Below are positions 41,019 through 49,406 of a stretch of DNA of 64,000 nt, in pieces. The translations under genes were made by a program, and so were the position numbers. Every line of letters begins with the position of its first letter. Position 1 is the stretch's first letter. Source of the stretch: Ruminococcus sp. (lineage in GTDB: Bacteria > Bacillota > Clostridia > Oscillospirales > Acutalibacteraceae); contig JAFQRC010000013.1 of the NCBI GenBank assembly GCA_017410265.1, positions 62,001-126,000 of the forward strand. The letters run 5' to 3'. The notes beneath the pieces were generated by a model. The model worked only from the letters and a program-made list of their open reading frames with translations. It had not been told where the DNA came from and ran no database searches.

Positions 41019-42455
41019 TTATAGTTTTGGAACCTTGTTTACTAAATACATCTGTATCCTCAGAGCATCTAAAACCGAAATTTCTCCGTCTTTGTCAGTA
41101 TCGGCATAGTCTGCCTGACCAAACGACAGAGGTTTTGTTTCTACCAGATGAAGCTGAATCGCAGCCGCATCTAAAACAGATATCTCACCATCAAGGTCTA
41201 CATCACCCAAGCTGTAATTCGGGTCTTTTTCAACTGTGAATTCAACTGTGTTTATGCTCTTTGTCGAGCCGACCACATTGTTTGAATAAACTACAGCTAA
41301 ATATTCTCCCTTTGGTAATTCAATTTGCGCAAATGTGTCTGTGATACCTGTAAGCGTTACATAAGGCTCAGCCTCAGTTTTTCCGCTCTCCCAGATTAAT
41401 AAATCGTACGAATCCGTGTACAGCGTCATATTCCACCACAAAGCGGTCTGGGTAAGCGATGTGCCTGCCTTACATTCTACATAAGTGCTTTGAGGAGCAC
41501 TCATTATGTTTATGCTGAAGTATTGAGAAGCAGAGTTATTATCTGTTCCCATTTGCAGATTATTGGTAGTCTTATTAACATCAAGTGCGAGGTTATTACA
41601 TAAAGGCTTGAGGCGGTATTTACCGCTCTCTCCGAACACATTCCACTGCTGTGCCGGTTTGTCGCTCGAGAAATATACGCCGACATTAGTCCCCGAAGTT
41701 GTACCCGCTCCCGTTACATCAAGTGCCAGACCGTTGAACACACTCGAGATTTTATACGAACCGTTTTCTCTGCGCTCAAATTTCCAGATCTGGTTTGAGG
41801 AATTTGTGAGAGGCTCTATGATAGCGTTTCGGTTTTCACAGTTTTCATCAGATGTATTTGTGACGGCTTTTCCTGTGGAGTTGTTCACGATAGTTGCATA
41901 AAAATCCGTGCCGATATCAAGTGGCTTGTCAACAGGATAACGCAGGACTCCGCTCCAGTTGGAACGGTTAGAATAGGTGTACGGACAGACTTCGTTTCCG
42001 TAGGTATCTCCTCTGACATTTCCGTCGTAGTCATCGTGAGCACCGCATTGCTTATTATCACCTATATAAATTTCAGTGTGACCGCTGATTCTAAGCAGTA
42101 CATCACCGGGCTTTAGCTGAGCGGAAGTGCTCATATCAATTTGAGTATTCGGAATCCACTGAAAGCCTTCTTTCATAAATTCGTCTTTTATATTACCGCA
42201 GTGAGCGGCATTGGAAAGCTTAAAACCGACGCTTCTGTATGCACAGATTACAAACGATGCACAGTCATAGTCGGGTGTACCCCATCTGCGATCATACGCC
42301 TGTGAGTAGCCGTGGGTGTCATCGGCAGCGGTATCGATTGCCCACTGAACAACCTTATCAATAGTAGATTGAGTAACCGTAAGACCGCTCGCAGGTATCG
42401 CCAAAGTACTCAATATTAATATCAGAATAAGTAAGACACTAAAGATTTTTCTCAT
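41019..42455 (-). CDS. Secreted NlpC/P60-like hydrolase with ricin-type lectin and dockerin
   Basis: 478 aa. The second of two adjacent ATGs is preferred because it is 7 bases after AGGAGG. A signal peptide (1-24) precedes a cysteine-hydrolase domain (about 28-170) with YDCASFVICAYRSVGF (Cys), LKPGDVLLRISGHTEIYIG (His) and CGAHDD, close to NlpC/P60 and phage amidase types. A ricin B-type lectin follows (about 178-310; NSSNQIWKFERR and DKPAQQWNVF show QxW motifs). A small beta module (about 315-405) and a two-repeat dockerin (about 412-478; GDVDLDGEISVLDAAAIQ, DTDKDGEISVLDALRIQ) complete it. It probably cleaves peptidoglycan or wall peptides while held by a lectin and cohesin contact. Confidence 0.88.
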   Translation of the reverse strand: MRKIFSVLLILILILSTLAIPASGLTVTQSTIDKVVQWAIDTAADDTHGYSQAYDRRWGTPDYDCASFVICAYRSVGFKLSNAAHCGNIKDEFMKEGFQWIPNTQIDMSTSAQLKPGDVLLRISGHTEIYIGDNKQCGAHDDYDGNVRGDTYGNEVCPYTYSNRSNWSGVLRYPVDKPLDIGTDFYATIVNNSTGKAVTNTSDENCENRNAIIEPLTNSSNQIWKFERRENGSYKISSVFNGLALDVTGAGTTSGTNVGVYFSSDKPAQQWNVFGESGKYRLKPLCNNLALDVNKTTNNLQMGTDNNSASQYFSINIMSAPQSTYVECKAGTSLTQTALWWNMTLYTDSYDLLIWESGKTEAEPYVTLTGITDTFAQIELPKGEYLAVVYSNNVVGSTKSINTVEFTVEKDPNYSLGDVDLDGEISVLDAAAIQLHLVETKPLSFGQADYADTDKDGEISVLDALRIQMYLVNKVPKL

Positions 42456-42601
42456 CATTTGTCCTCCTTTGTAAACAATCTGAAAACAGCTTATAAATTG
42501 ATTATAGCATAATTTTGTCGATTAGTTGTTAACGAAAGGTAAAAAAAGAGATTTCGCACTTAAAGACTCTGTGACGACAGTCAAAAAATTATCCAAAGGT
42601 A

Positions 42602-42630
42602 TTGGAAAACCAATAAAAATGTGATATATT
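42602..42630 (+). promoter_or_regulatory. Promoter of hisS-aspS
   Basis: TTGGAA (42602-42607), a 17-base spacer and TATATT (42625-42630) preceded by TGA as an extended -10. No T-box-like leader is visible between it and hisS (about 40 bases). Confidence 0.65.
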
Positions 42631-42669
42631 ATATACTAGATAAGTTTGTACTACAGAGAGGACTAGAAA

Positions 42670-43965
42670 ATGGCTATACTCACTAAAAAAGTCAGAGGAA
42701 CTGAAGATGTTCTGCCAAAGGACAGCTACCGCTGGCAGTTTGTCGAAGAGATTATGCGCAAGGAGTCACAGGCTTTCGGATACAAAGAAATCCGCACTCC
42801 TGTTTTTGAGCACACAAAGCTGTTCTCACGCGGTGTTGGAGAAACAACCGATGTTGTTCAGAAAGAGATGTACACCTTCGATACAAAGGGTGGCGAGTCT
42901 ATCACCCTGCGCCCTGAGGGCACAGCAGGTGCAGCGCGTGCACTTCTTGAGCACGCTATATACAACGACGGCTTGCCTGTTAAAGCTAGCTACTTTGTTT
43001 CCTGCTACCGCTACGAAAAGCCACAGGCGGGCAGACTCAGAGAATTCCACCAGTTCGGACTCGAGTGCTACGGCACTTCTAACCCTGCGGCTGATGCAGA
43101 GCTGATTTGTGCAGCGAAATCTATCTTTGACCGCTTACAGATTAAGAATCTGCGACTTGAACTCAACTCCATCGGTTGTCCTGAATGTCGCAAAAAATAC
43201 CACGAAGCACTCAAAGAGTATTTTGAATCTTCAAAGAGCGAATTGTGCGAAACCTGTTTAGGCAGACTCGAGCGCAACCCGATGAGAATTTTAGACTGCA
43301 AATCTCCTGTTTGCTCAGGTATTGCAGAAAACGCACCGAAGGTGCTCGACTATCTCTGCGATGAGTGCGCTGAGCACTTTGAGAAAGTCAAAGCTCTCTT
43401 AGACAAAGCAGGTGTTCAGTACATAGTCAACCCGACTATCGTTAGAGGTCTTGACTACTATACAAAGACTGTTTTTGAATTTGTTTCAACCGACATCGGA
43501 GCACAGGCTACTGTCTGCGGTGGCGGAAGATACGACGGTCTTATCGAAGAGCTCGGCGGTCAGCATATGCCGTCTTTAGGCTTTGCGCTTGGTATAGAAC
43601 GACTTCTGATGTTAATGGACGCACAGGGTATTGAAATCGAAAAACCTAACACCTGTGACATCTACTTTGCATCAATGGGCGATGAGGCTCAGGCTAAGGC
43701 ATTTGAACTCACTCAGATGGTGCGTTCAGCTTCTCTTTATGCTGAGTGTGATGTGGTCGGACGGGGACTGCGCGCTCAGATGAAATACGCTGATAAAATC
43801 GGCGCAAAATTCTCTATGGTTATCGGCGATAATGAAATCGCAGAAAATAAAGCAAAACTCAAGAATATGCAATCAGGTGTTGAGCGCGAAATTTCGCTTG
43901 ATAATAAGTTCTTAACTGAGTTCTACGACGCACTTTTCGATGCTCAGAACCCTGATATACTATAA
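42670..43965 (+). CDS. hisS: Histidyl-tRNA synthetase
   Basis: 431 aa. Class II motifs and HisRS-specific strings: VRGTEDVLPKDSYRW at the N-terminus, RPEGTAGAARA (motif 2 start), YRYEKPQAGRLREFHQFGLE, the histidine loop RGLDYYTKTVFEF, CGGGRYDGL and motif 3 GFALGIERL. The anticodon-binding domain occupies about 330-425. Forms an operon with aspS 14 bases downstream. Confidence 0.97.
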   Translation: MAILTKKVRGTEDVLPKDSYRWQFVEEIMRKESQAFGYKEIRTPVFEHTKLFSRGVGETTDVVQKEMYTFDTKGGESITLRPEGTAGAARALLEHAIYNDGLPVKASYFVSCYRYEKPQAGRLREFHQFGLECYGTSNPAADAELICAAKSIFDRLQIKNLRLELNSIGCPECRKKYHEALKEYFESSKSELCETCLGRLERNPMRILDCKSPVCSGIAENAPKVLDYLCDECAEHFEKVKALLDKAGVQYIVNPTIVRGLDYYTKTVFEFVSTDIGAQATVCGGGRYDGLIEELGGQHMPSLGFALGIERLLMLMDAQGIEIEKPNTCDIYFASMGDEAQAKAFELTQMVRSASLYAECDVVGRGLRAQMKYADKIGAKFSMVIGDNEIAENKAKLKNMQSGVEREISLDNKFLTEFYDALFDAQNPDIL

Positions 43966-43979
43966 AAGGAGTGACTAAA

Positions 43980-45764
43980 ATGGCAGAATTTATGACAGGA
44001 CTTAAAAGGTCACATTATTGTGGAGAATTACGACTCTCAGATGTAGGAAACGAGGTTACGGTCTGCGGTTGGGTACAGCGCCAGCGCGACTTAGGTCAGC
44101 TTATTTTCATTGATTTGCGCGACCGCACAGGCATCGTCCAGCTCGCTTTCAACGACTCTACAGATAAAGAAATTTTTGACAAGGCTTTCTCAGCCAGAAG
44201 TGAATATGTTCTCTGTGCTAAAGGTATCGTGCGCGAGCGTAGCTCAAAAACAGACAAGGTTGCTACAGGCGACATCGAAATCGAGGTAACCGATCTTAGA
44301 GTTCTCTCGAAGGCTCAGACCCCGCCTTTTGAAATAGTTGATGATTGCAAAACAAGCGAGGATATCCGTCTTAAGTACAGATACTTAGACCTCAGACGAA
44401 AGCCTCTTTTTGACAACATCTATCTTCGCTCAAAAATCGCTAAGGTAGCTAGAGATTACTTCTACGAAAACGGTTTTATTGAAATCGAAACTCCGATGCT
44501 GATTAAATCAACTCCTGAGGGCGCGCGCGACTATCTTGTTCCGTCCCGTATTCACAACGGCAAGTTCTACGCACTCCCACAGTCACCTCAGATTTACAAA
44601 CAGCTTCTGATGCTCTCAGGTTTTGACCGCTACATTCAGCTTGCAAAATGCTTCAGAGATGAAGACCTGCGTGCGGACAGACAGCCTGAGTTCACTCAGA
44701 TTGATATGGAGCTTTCTTTCGTTGATGTTGAGGATATTTTAGAAATCAATGAAGGACTTTTCAAGCGCCTCTTCAAAGAAGTTTTAAACCAGGATTTAGA
44801 AACTCCGTTTGAGCGTATGACTTACGCTGACGCTATGAATAAATACGGCTCAGACAAGCCTGATGTTCGTTTTGATATGCAGATTCAGGATTTATCAGAA
44901 CTTGTCAAAGACTGCGATTTCAAGGTATTCACTGACGCTGTAGCAAGTGGCGGTTCGGTCAGAGCTATCGTTGCAAAGGGAGCGGCTTCTACTCTCACCC
45001 GTAAGGAAATTGACAAATTAACTGAATTTGTACGCGGTATCGGCGCAAAAGGTCTTGCGTTTGTGAGATGGGTCGAGGACACTCCAGCGTGCTCGTTCGC
45101 TAAATTTATGAAAGAGGGCGAGCTTGAAAACATTCTCTCTACTGTAGGTGCACAAAAGGGCGATGTAGTACTTATCGTTGCTGATAAGGACTCTGTTACA
45201 CTCCCGACTCTGGGCGCACTCAGACTCAGTGTAGCTAAGAAACTCAACATCATTCCTGATGTGTTCAAATTCGTCTGGATTGTTGACTTCCCATTCTTCG
45301 AAAAAGACGAGGAGAGCGGCGAGTGGGTTGCTATGCACCATCCGTTCACTATGCCAAAGGAAGAGTGTCTTGAATTTTTGGATACAGACCCTGGCAAAGT
45401 TATCGCTAAGGCGTACGACCTGACCTTAAACGGCACAGAGCTTTCTTCAGGCTCGATTCGTATCACAGACTACGAGCTCCAACAGAAGATGTTCAAAGCA
45501 CTAAAGCTTTCAGACGAAGAAATCGAAGCGAAATTCGGCTTCCTTGTTGAAGCGTATAAATACGGTGCTCCGCCACACGGTGGTATGGGTATCGGCTTAG
45601 ATAGAATCGCTATGATTCTGTGTAAGTGTGACTCTTTAAGAGATGTCACAGCCTTCCCTAAGGTACAGAACGCTTCTGAACTGATGAGCGACTGCCCGTC
45701 AGCAGTAGATTTTGAGAGCCTCGATGTTTTAGGAATTACACTCAAAAAAACAGACTCAGAATAA
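43980..45764 (+). CDS. aspS: Aspartyl-tRNA synthetase
   Basis: 594 aa. The ATG at 43980 (MAEFMTGLKRSH) follows AGGAG by 8 bases; an upstream GTG overlaps that site. OB-fold anticodon domain at about 15-110 (VCGWVQRQRDLGQLIFIDLR), then the class II core with EIETPMLIKSTPEGARDYLV, FRDEDLRADRQPEFTQIDME and GIGLDRIAMILC, plus the bacterial GAD insertion (about 290-410). The presence of the GAD domain and length fit the bacterial type. Whether it is discriminating or not cannot be told. Confidence 0.97.
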   Translation: MAEFMTGLKRSHYCGELRLSDVGNEVTVCGWVQRQRDLGQLIFIDLRDRTGIVQLAFNDSTDKEIFDKAFSARSEYVLCAKGIVRERSSKTDKVATGDIEIEVTDLRVLSKAQTPPFEIVDDCKTSEDIRLKYRYLDLRRKPLFDNIYLRSKIAKVARDYFYENGFIEIETPMLIKSTPEGARDYLVPSRIHNGKFYALPQSPQIYKQLLMLSGFDRYIQLAKCFRDEDLRADRQPEFTQIDMELSFVDVEDILEINEGLFKRLFKEVLNQDLETPFERMTYADAMNKYGSDKPDVRFDMQIQDLSELVKDCDFKVFTDAVASGGSVRAIVAKGAASTLTRKEIDKLTEFVRGIGAKGLAFVRWVEDTPACSFAKFMKEGELENILSTVGAQKGDVVLIVADKDSVTLPTLGALRLSVAKKLNIIPDVFKFVWIVDFPFFEKDEESGEWVAMHHPFTMPKEECLEFLDTDPGKVIAKAYDLTLNGTELSSGSIRITDYELQQKMFKALKLSDEEIEAKFGFLVEAYKYGAPPHGGMGIGLDRIAMILCKCDSLRDVTAFPKVQNASELMSDCPSAVDFESLDVLGITLKKTDSE

Positions 45765-45776
45765 ACGACATAACTA

Positions 45777-45809
45777 AAGCCCGTATCAAACGATACGGGC
45801 TTTCTTTTT
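45777..45809. terminator. Bidirectional terminator, AAGCCCGTATC family copy 3
   Basis: AAGCCCGTATC-aaac-GATACGGGCTT then TCTTTTTG, between aspS and a convergent dockerin gene. Confidence 0.85.
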
Positions 45810-45820
45810 GCATAATTTAA

Positions 45821-46639
45821 TTACAGAATTTCAACTCGTCCTACTAAGAACATCTGAATCAGTGACGCATCCATTACAGAAACATCGCCGTCTTTGTCAG
45901 CATCGGCAGCAAGTAGCGCTTCCCCGATAATTTCCTGCTTTCCGACTAAGAACATCTGAATCAGAGAAGCGTCCATTACGGAAACCTCGCCATCATTGTC
46001 AGCATCTCCAAGCATTACCTGTGGTAGAGTCGGTGCATCTGTCGGCTCCTCTGTCGGCTGTGGCTGGTCAGGTGAAGCCTCTGTAGGAAGGGTTGTCGGC
46101 TCATCGGTTGGAACCTGAGTTTCAACAGGTGGCTCTTCTGTCGGGATTTCTGGGTCAGAAAAATCCCCGAGAGAAATAAATTCTCTGTTGTACTTTATCG
46201 CGTAGGCATGGGCTCCACTATCGCTGTATGCATAAATTACAGCCTGCTCCGGAATAGTGTATTCGCTGTCAAAAATCTCACATTCTGTTGAAAAGATAGT
46301 GATTTTATTAAGAGAAGAGCAACCGATAAAGGCACCCTCGCCGATATAAATCACAGAATCCGACACATCGACGGATGTGATATTTTCGCACATCATAAAC
46401 GCGTAGTCCCCGATGCGGGAAACCGTATAGCTATGGAGCTTTTCAGGAATCACAAGATTTTCTTCAGTTCCCGAATAGCCGGCAATGTTTGCGTCGGTGG
46501 TGCCGAGTACCGAATATGTATAGTCACCGCTTACATAATAATCAGAGTTAACATTATCAGCTGCCGAGCTTAACACAACGACAGAAAGAACACTAATTAC
46601 AGTAGTCACAGTGAGCAAAACCGCAAGAAATTTTTTCAT
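45821..46639 (-). CDS. Secreted BspA-type leucine-rich-repeat protein with dockerin (LRR-Doc1)
   Basis: 272 aa after AAGGAGGG. Signal peptide (1-26); a short LRR_5/BspA region (about 35-150) with SRIGDYAFMMCENITSVDV and YIGEGAFIGCSSLNKITI. A PT-rich linker (about 155-205; PTEEPPVETQVPTDEPTT) then leads to a dockerin (about 208-272; DADNDGEVSVMDASLIQMF and DADKDGDVSVMDASLIQMF). The two dockerin repeats are almost identical and match those of the 20.7 kb gene. BspA repeats usually mediate binding to proteins or surfaces. Confidence 0.88.
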   Translation of the reverse strand: MKKFLAVLLTVTTVISVLSVVVLSSAADNVNSDYYVSGDYTYSVLGTTDANIAGYSGTEENLVIPEKLHSYTVSRIGDYAFMMCENITSVDVSDSVIYIGEGAFIGCSSLNKITIFSTECEIFDSEYTIPEQAVIYAYSDSGAHAYAIKYNREFISLGDFSDPEIPTEEPPVETQVPTDEPTTLPTEASPDQPQPTEEPTDAPTLPQVMLGDADNDGEVSVMDASLIQMFLVGKQEIIGEALLAADADKDGDVSVMDASLIQMFLVGRVEIL

Positions 46640-46668
46640 ACAACACCCTCCTTGGAATTTACCTGTTT

Positions 46669-46697
46669 ATTATAACATCCCTTAAGTAGATAAACAA
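46669..46697 (-). promoter_or_regulatory. Promoter of LRR-Doc1
   Basis: On the minus strand TTGTTT (46697-46692), a 17-base spacer and TATAAT (46674-46669). Confidence 0.65.
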
Positions 46698-46707
46698 CCT
46701 TTTATTA

Positions 46708-47733
46708 TCAGAATTCTGTGATGATTCTCGCGAGAAAACGCTGAATAATAGTAGCATCTGTAACATTTACATCTGAGCTTTTGTCTACATCAGCGACTGA
46801 GAATGAAGAAGGTGAAAGCTCTATTTGTTTTGCGACATATTGCTGAATCACAGTTGCGTCCAGAATGCTTATTTCTCCGTCAAGGTCAGCATCTCCAAGT
46901 TCATACTCTCTGATTTCCTCATCCAGTGAAACAAAACTTCTGCCGTATTTTTCAGCGTAATCATAAGCAGTGGAACCATTATACCCATAAATAACGGCTT
47001 TTTCCGCAATGGTATCACCACTGTCGTAAATCACACAATCTTTGCTTTCGATAGTTATTTTTTTCAAAGCTTCACAAGCATAAAATGCGTAATTTTTCAG
47101 CTCAACTGCATTTGAGCCTATAGTGACTTCCTCAAGTCGCATACACCACCCGAAAGCGTATTCGCCGATAGTTACCGCGCCGTTATTGAGAGTAACACTA
47201 GAAAGCTTTTCGCAGTCAGAAAAAGCAGAATTTCCGATATATGTAACGGTTTCGGGGATTTCAATACTCTTCAGTGAAAAACAGAGGGTAAAACAACTAT
47301 TACCGATAGTTGTTACTCCGTATGGAATATTGACACTGTTAAGTGACCTGCAGTCAGCAAAAGCTCTGAATCCGATAGTCTTAACGCTGTTGCCCATCTC
47401 AACGGTAGTAAGCTTCCAACAGCTTTCAAACGCTCTGTCTTCAACGGCTGTTATCGTGTCGGGAATAATTATCTTCTTCAATCCGTTACAGCCACGGAAT
47501 GCTTTCAGGCCAATCACGGTGACAGTTTTTCCGTCAATTTCGGAAGGCACCGTAAATTCAGGTTCAAGACTATCGTATCTGGTTATTTTAATATTACCGT
47601 CTTCCATCTCTTCATATTCGAGTACATCAACCGTTTCTTCAGGTTCTTCCTCGGCATTTACGGAAAAGGAAAGTCCTGTCAGCACACTTAGCATAACTAA
47701 AACGCTGAGCAAAATACTGATAGTTTTCTTCAT
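46708..47733 (-). CDS. Secreted BspA-type leucine-rich-repeat protein with dockerin (LRR-Doc2)
   Basis: 341 aa, start at MKKTISILL after GGGAGG. Signal peptide (1-27); about seven LRR_5 units (about 55-250), for example LKAFRGCNGLKKIIIPDTIT and GNSAFSDCEKLSSVTL; dockerin (about 275-341) with no PT linker. The second dockerin repeat (DVDKSSDVNVTDATIIQ) has Ser where the third Ca-binding Asp and the Gly normally lie, so its calcium loop may be impaired. Its gene is a separate transcription unit from LRR-Doc1, which has its own promoter. Confidence 0.88.
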   Translation of the reverse strand: MKKTISILLSVLVMLSVLTGLSFSVNAEEEPEETVDVLEYEEMEDGNIKITRYDSLEPEFTVPSEIDGKTVTVIGLKAFRGCNGLKKIIIPDTITAVEDRAFESCWKLTTVEMGNSVKTIGFRAFADCRSLNSVNIPYGVTTIGNSCFTLCFSLKSIEIPETVTYIGNSAFSDCEKLSSVTLNNGAVTIGEYAFGWCMRLEEVTIGSNAVELKNYAFYACEALKKITIESKDCVIYDSGDTIAEKAVIYGYNGSTAYDYAEKYGRSFVSLDEEIREYELGDADLDGEISILDATVIQQYVAKQIELSPSSFSVADVDKSSDVNVTDATIIQRFLARIITEF

Positions 47734-47775
47734 CTGAAAACCTCCCGTGTTTTCATTTATCTTATTCACTTTGTG

Positions 47776-47804
47776 ATTATAGCATCCTGTTTAAAATATT
47801 GCAA
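47776..47804 (-). promoter_or_regulatory. Promoter of LRR-Doc2
   Basis: On the minus strand TTGCAA (47804-47799), a 17-base spacer and TATAAT (47781-47776). It lies immediately downstream of the module 4 terminator. Confidence 0.7.
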
Positions 47805-47806
47805 CA

Positions 47807-47832
47807 AAAAGCCCGACAAAAAGTCGGGCTTT
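47807..47832 (-). terminator. Terminator of sigma module 4
   Basis: On the minus strand AAGCCCGAC-ttttt-GTCGGGCTTTTTG directly after the module 4 membrane protein stop codon. Confidence 0.85.
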
Positions 47833-47835
47833 AGC

Positions 47836-48780
47836 TTAATATACATTAGCGGATAGATAAATACTGCCTCTTCTAAGTTCTTCTCCGTTTTCGTTATAGA
47901 ATACAAAAGTATAGCTTCCGCTTGTGGTGATATCCATATGACGATACGGATAGTAATGAACTACGGTTACGCTAGGGTCAGTTATACCTATTATCGCAAG
48001 ATGCGATGAAGCAAACAGGTTTGAATCTCCTATCAGTGAACCACTCGGACTATACAGCTTACAGTATACTTTTCCTGAACCTGTCAGTTTATAGGTATCT
48101 ACTCTTCTGTGAATTCCTATATTATCATAGTCTATAGACGGCTCTGTAGGTGAAGCTGTTGGTGCCTCTGTCGGCTCAACCCATGGAGGTTGAGGATCCC
48201 ACGGTGCATCTGTCGGTGCATCGGTTGGTTCTTCTGTAGGTGCACTTGTCGGTCTGCTGGTCGGCTTTTCTGTCGGTGCGTCTGTCGGAACTTCAGTCGG
48301 CACATCTGGTGCAATAGTCGGTGGCTGCTCAGTCGGCTCTGTTGGAAGAGGTGGACCTTCAGAAGGTTTTTCCGGTGGACTGATGGAAGGCTTTGTCGGC
48401 TTAACTGAAGATGGATCCTGTGATGGTCTTATGTTATTATCTCCGTTTGGTAAGGTTTCACCGTTTTCCAAAGTAGGCTTGATAATTACACCAGGGTCAG
48501 TTGAATTTTCACTTTGGTTGTCATCTGTAGTATCAGTAACTTCAAAAGTGCTTTCAGGCTCCCTAATCGGAGGAACAGCGTTTTCTTCAGTGAGGAAGAA
48601 CAGTAACAGACTTATAGAGCACACGATCACAAGACTTGCAACGGCAGCAAAGGTTCTGCTGAATTTTACGAAAACAACAGGTTTCTTGCGTTTTTCAGCT
48701 TGTGGCACACAAAGTGCGCCGTCAATCCATTCTTGAGGAACAGAGAATTGAGAAATAGAATTAAAATTCTTGTTAATCAT
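47836..48780 (-). CDS. Single-pass membrane partner (putative anti-sigma/sensor), module 4
   Basis: 314 aa, overlapping its sigma gene by 4 bases. Cytoplasmic start NFNSISQFSVPQEW (about 4-17); helix at about 44-66 (FAAVASLVIVCSISLLLFFL); the longest linker of the four (about 72-222), Pro/Thr-rich with PTEKPTSRPTSAPTEEPTDA; C-terminal conserved domain (about 225-314) with GSGKVYCKLYSPSGSLIGD and GSYTFVFYNENGEELRRG. The linker tandem repeats mark it as a wall-spanning stalk. Located 16 kb from the other three and in the opposite orientation. Confidence 0.75.
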   Translation of the reverse strand: MINKNFNSISQFSVPQEWIDGALCVPQAEKRKKPVVFVKFSRTFAAVASLVIVCSISLLLFFLTEENAVPPIREPESTFEVTDTTDDNQSENSTDPGVIIKPTLENGETLPNGDNNIRPSQDPSSVKPTKPSISPPEKPSEGPPLPTEPTEQPPTIAPDVPTEVPTDAPTEKPTSRPTSAPTEEPTDAPTDAPWDPQPPWVEPTEAPTASPTEPSIDYDNIGIHRRVDTYKLTGSGKVYCKLYSPSGSLIGDSNLFASSHLAIIGITDPSVTVVHYYPYRHMDITTSGSYTFVFYNENGEELRRGSIYLSANVY

Positions 48781-49268
48781 TCGCCATCACCTCCGTAAAT
48801 GCTCTTGAGTTTTTCTTTTCCTCGTTTGAGCAGAGTTCTGATGGTGTTAGGATTCTTTCCTAAAATCTCAGCTATTTCATTTGAGGTGTATTCCTCACAG
48901 TATCGCAGGTAAAGCACATCTCTAAATTTAGGCTCGAGCTGTACAAGCGCCCACGAAACATCATCTTTATCATCGTTGGGGAATGATATGACAGAAGTTT
49001 CGCTCACCTGAGAGAGAGAAATGGTGCGCCTGTTTTTTCTGCGTAGGTTGTTACACTCATTGATTGCGACACGAATCAGCCATGCTTTCATGTGGTTCTC
49101 ATCGCTGAATTCGGGGGATTTTTCGAATAGCTTTACGAAAGTGTTCTGAAAGCAGTCCTGCGCGTCCGCGTTGTTATCAATATGTAATACGCATACTGAT
49201 GCTACAGTCTGGAAATACTTTTTAACTACTTGTTCGTAGCTTAGTCCAGCATATAAAACATCTGCCAT
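48777..49268 (-). CDS. ECF-type sigma-70 factor, module 4
   Basis: 163 aa after GAGAGGGGG. Region 2 has NADAQDCFQNTFVKLFEKSP and HMKAWLIRVAINECN; region 4 has LEPKFRDVLYLRYCE and LGKNPNTIRTLLKRGKEKL. It is clearly paralogous to modules 1-3 along its whole length. Its promoter keeps TGAAAC but not the upstream TGATAAAATT box. Confidence 0.93.
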   Translation of the reverse strand: MADVLYAGLSYEQVVKKYFQTVASVCVLHIDNNADAQDCFQNTFVKLFEKSPEFSDENHMKAWLIRVAINECNNLRRKNRRTISLSQVSETSVISFPNDDKDDVSWALVQLEPKFRDVLYLRYCEEYTSNEIAEILGKNPNTIRTLLKRGKEKLKSIYGGDGE

Positions 49269-49287
49269 AAAATCCCCCTCTCATATA

Positions 49288-49317
49288 TAAAACACCTGAG
49301 AAGCCCAAAGTGTTTCA
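49288..49317 (-). promoter_or_regulatory. ECF-type promoter of sigma module 4
   Basis: On the minus strand TGAAAC (49317-49312), a 16-base spacer and GTGTTTTA (49295-49288), 19 bases before the sigma ATG. Confidence 0.6.
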
Positions 49318-49356
49318 CTTTTTTTAAAAATTTTTATATTTTTTTGTAAAAAACAA

Positions 49357-49379
49357 AGCCACAGCGTAAAACTGTGGCT
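49357..49379 (-). terminator. Terminator after the ATP-grasp gene
   Basis: AGCCACAG and CTGTGGCT stem; on the minus strand it is followed by TTGTTTTTTAC. Confidence 0.75.
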
Positions 49380-49406
49380 GAATATGTGGAAATATCAGTA
49401 TAAATT

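Noticed and set aside
42631..42669. T-box leader for hisS
   Set aside because: Only about 40 bases lie between the -10 box and the start codon, with no specifier loop or antiterminator.
44885..45466. 193-codon antisense frame inside aspS
   Set aside because: Shadow of a highly conserved synthetase; Ser-rich composition is an artefact of the complementary strand.
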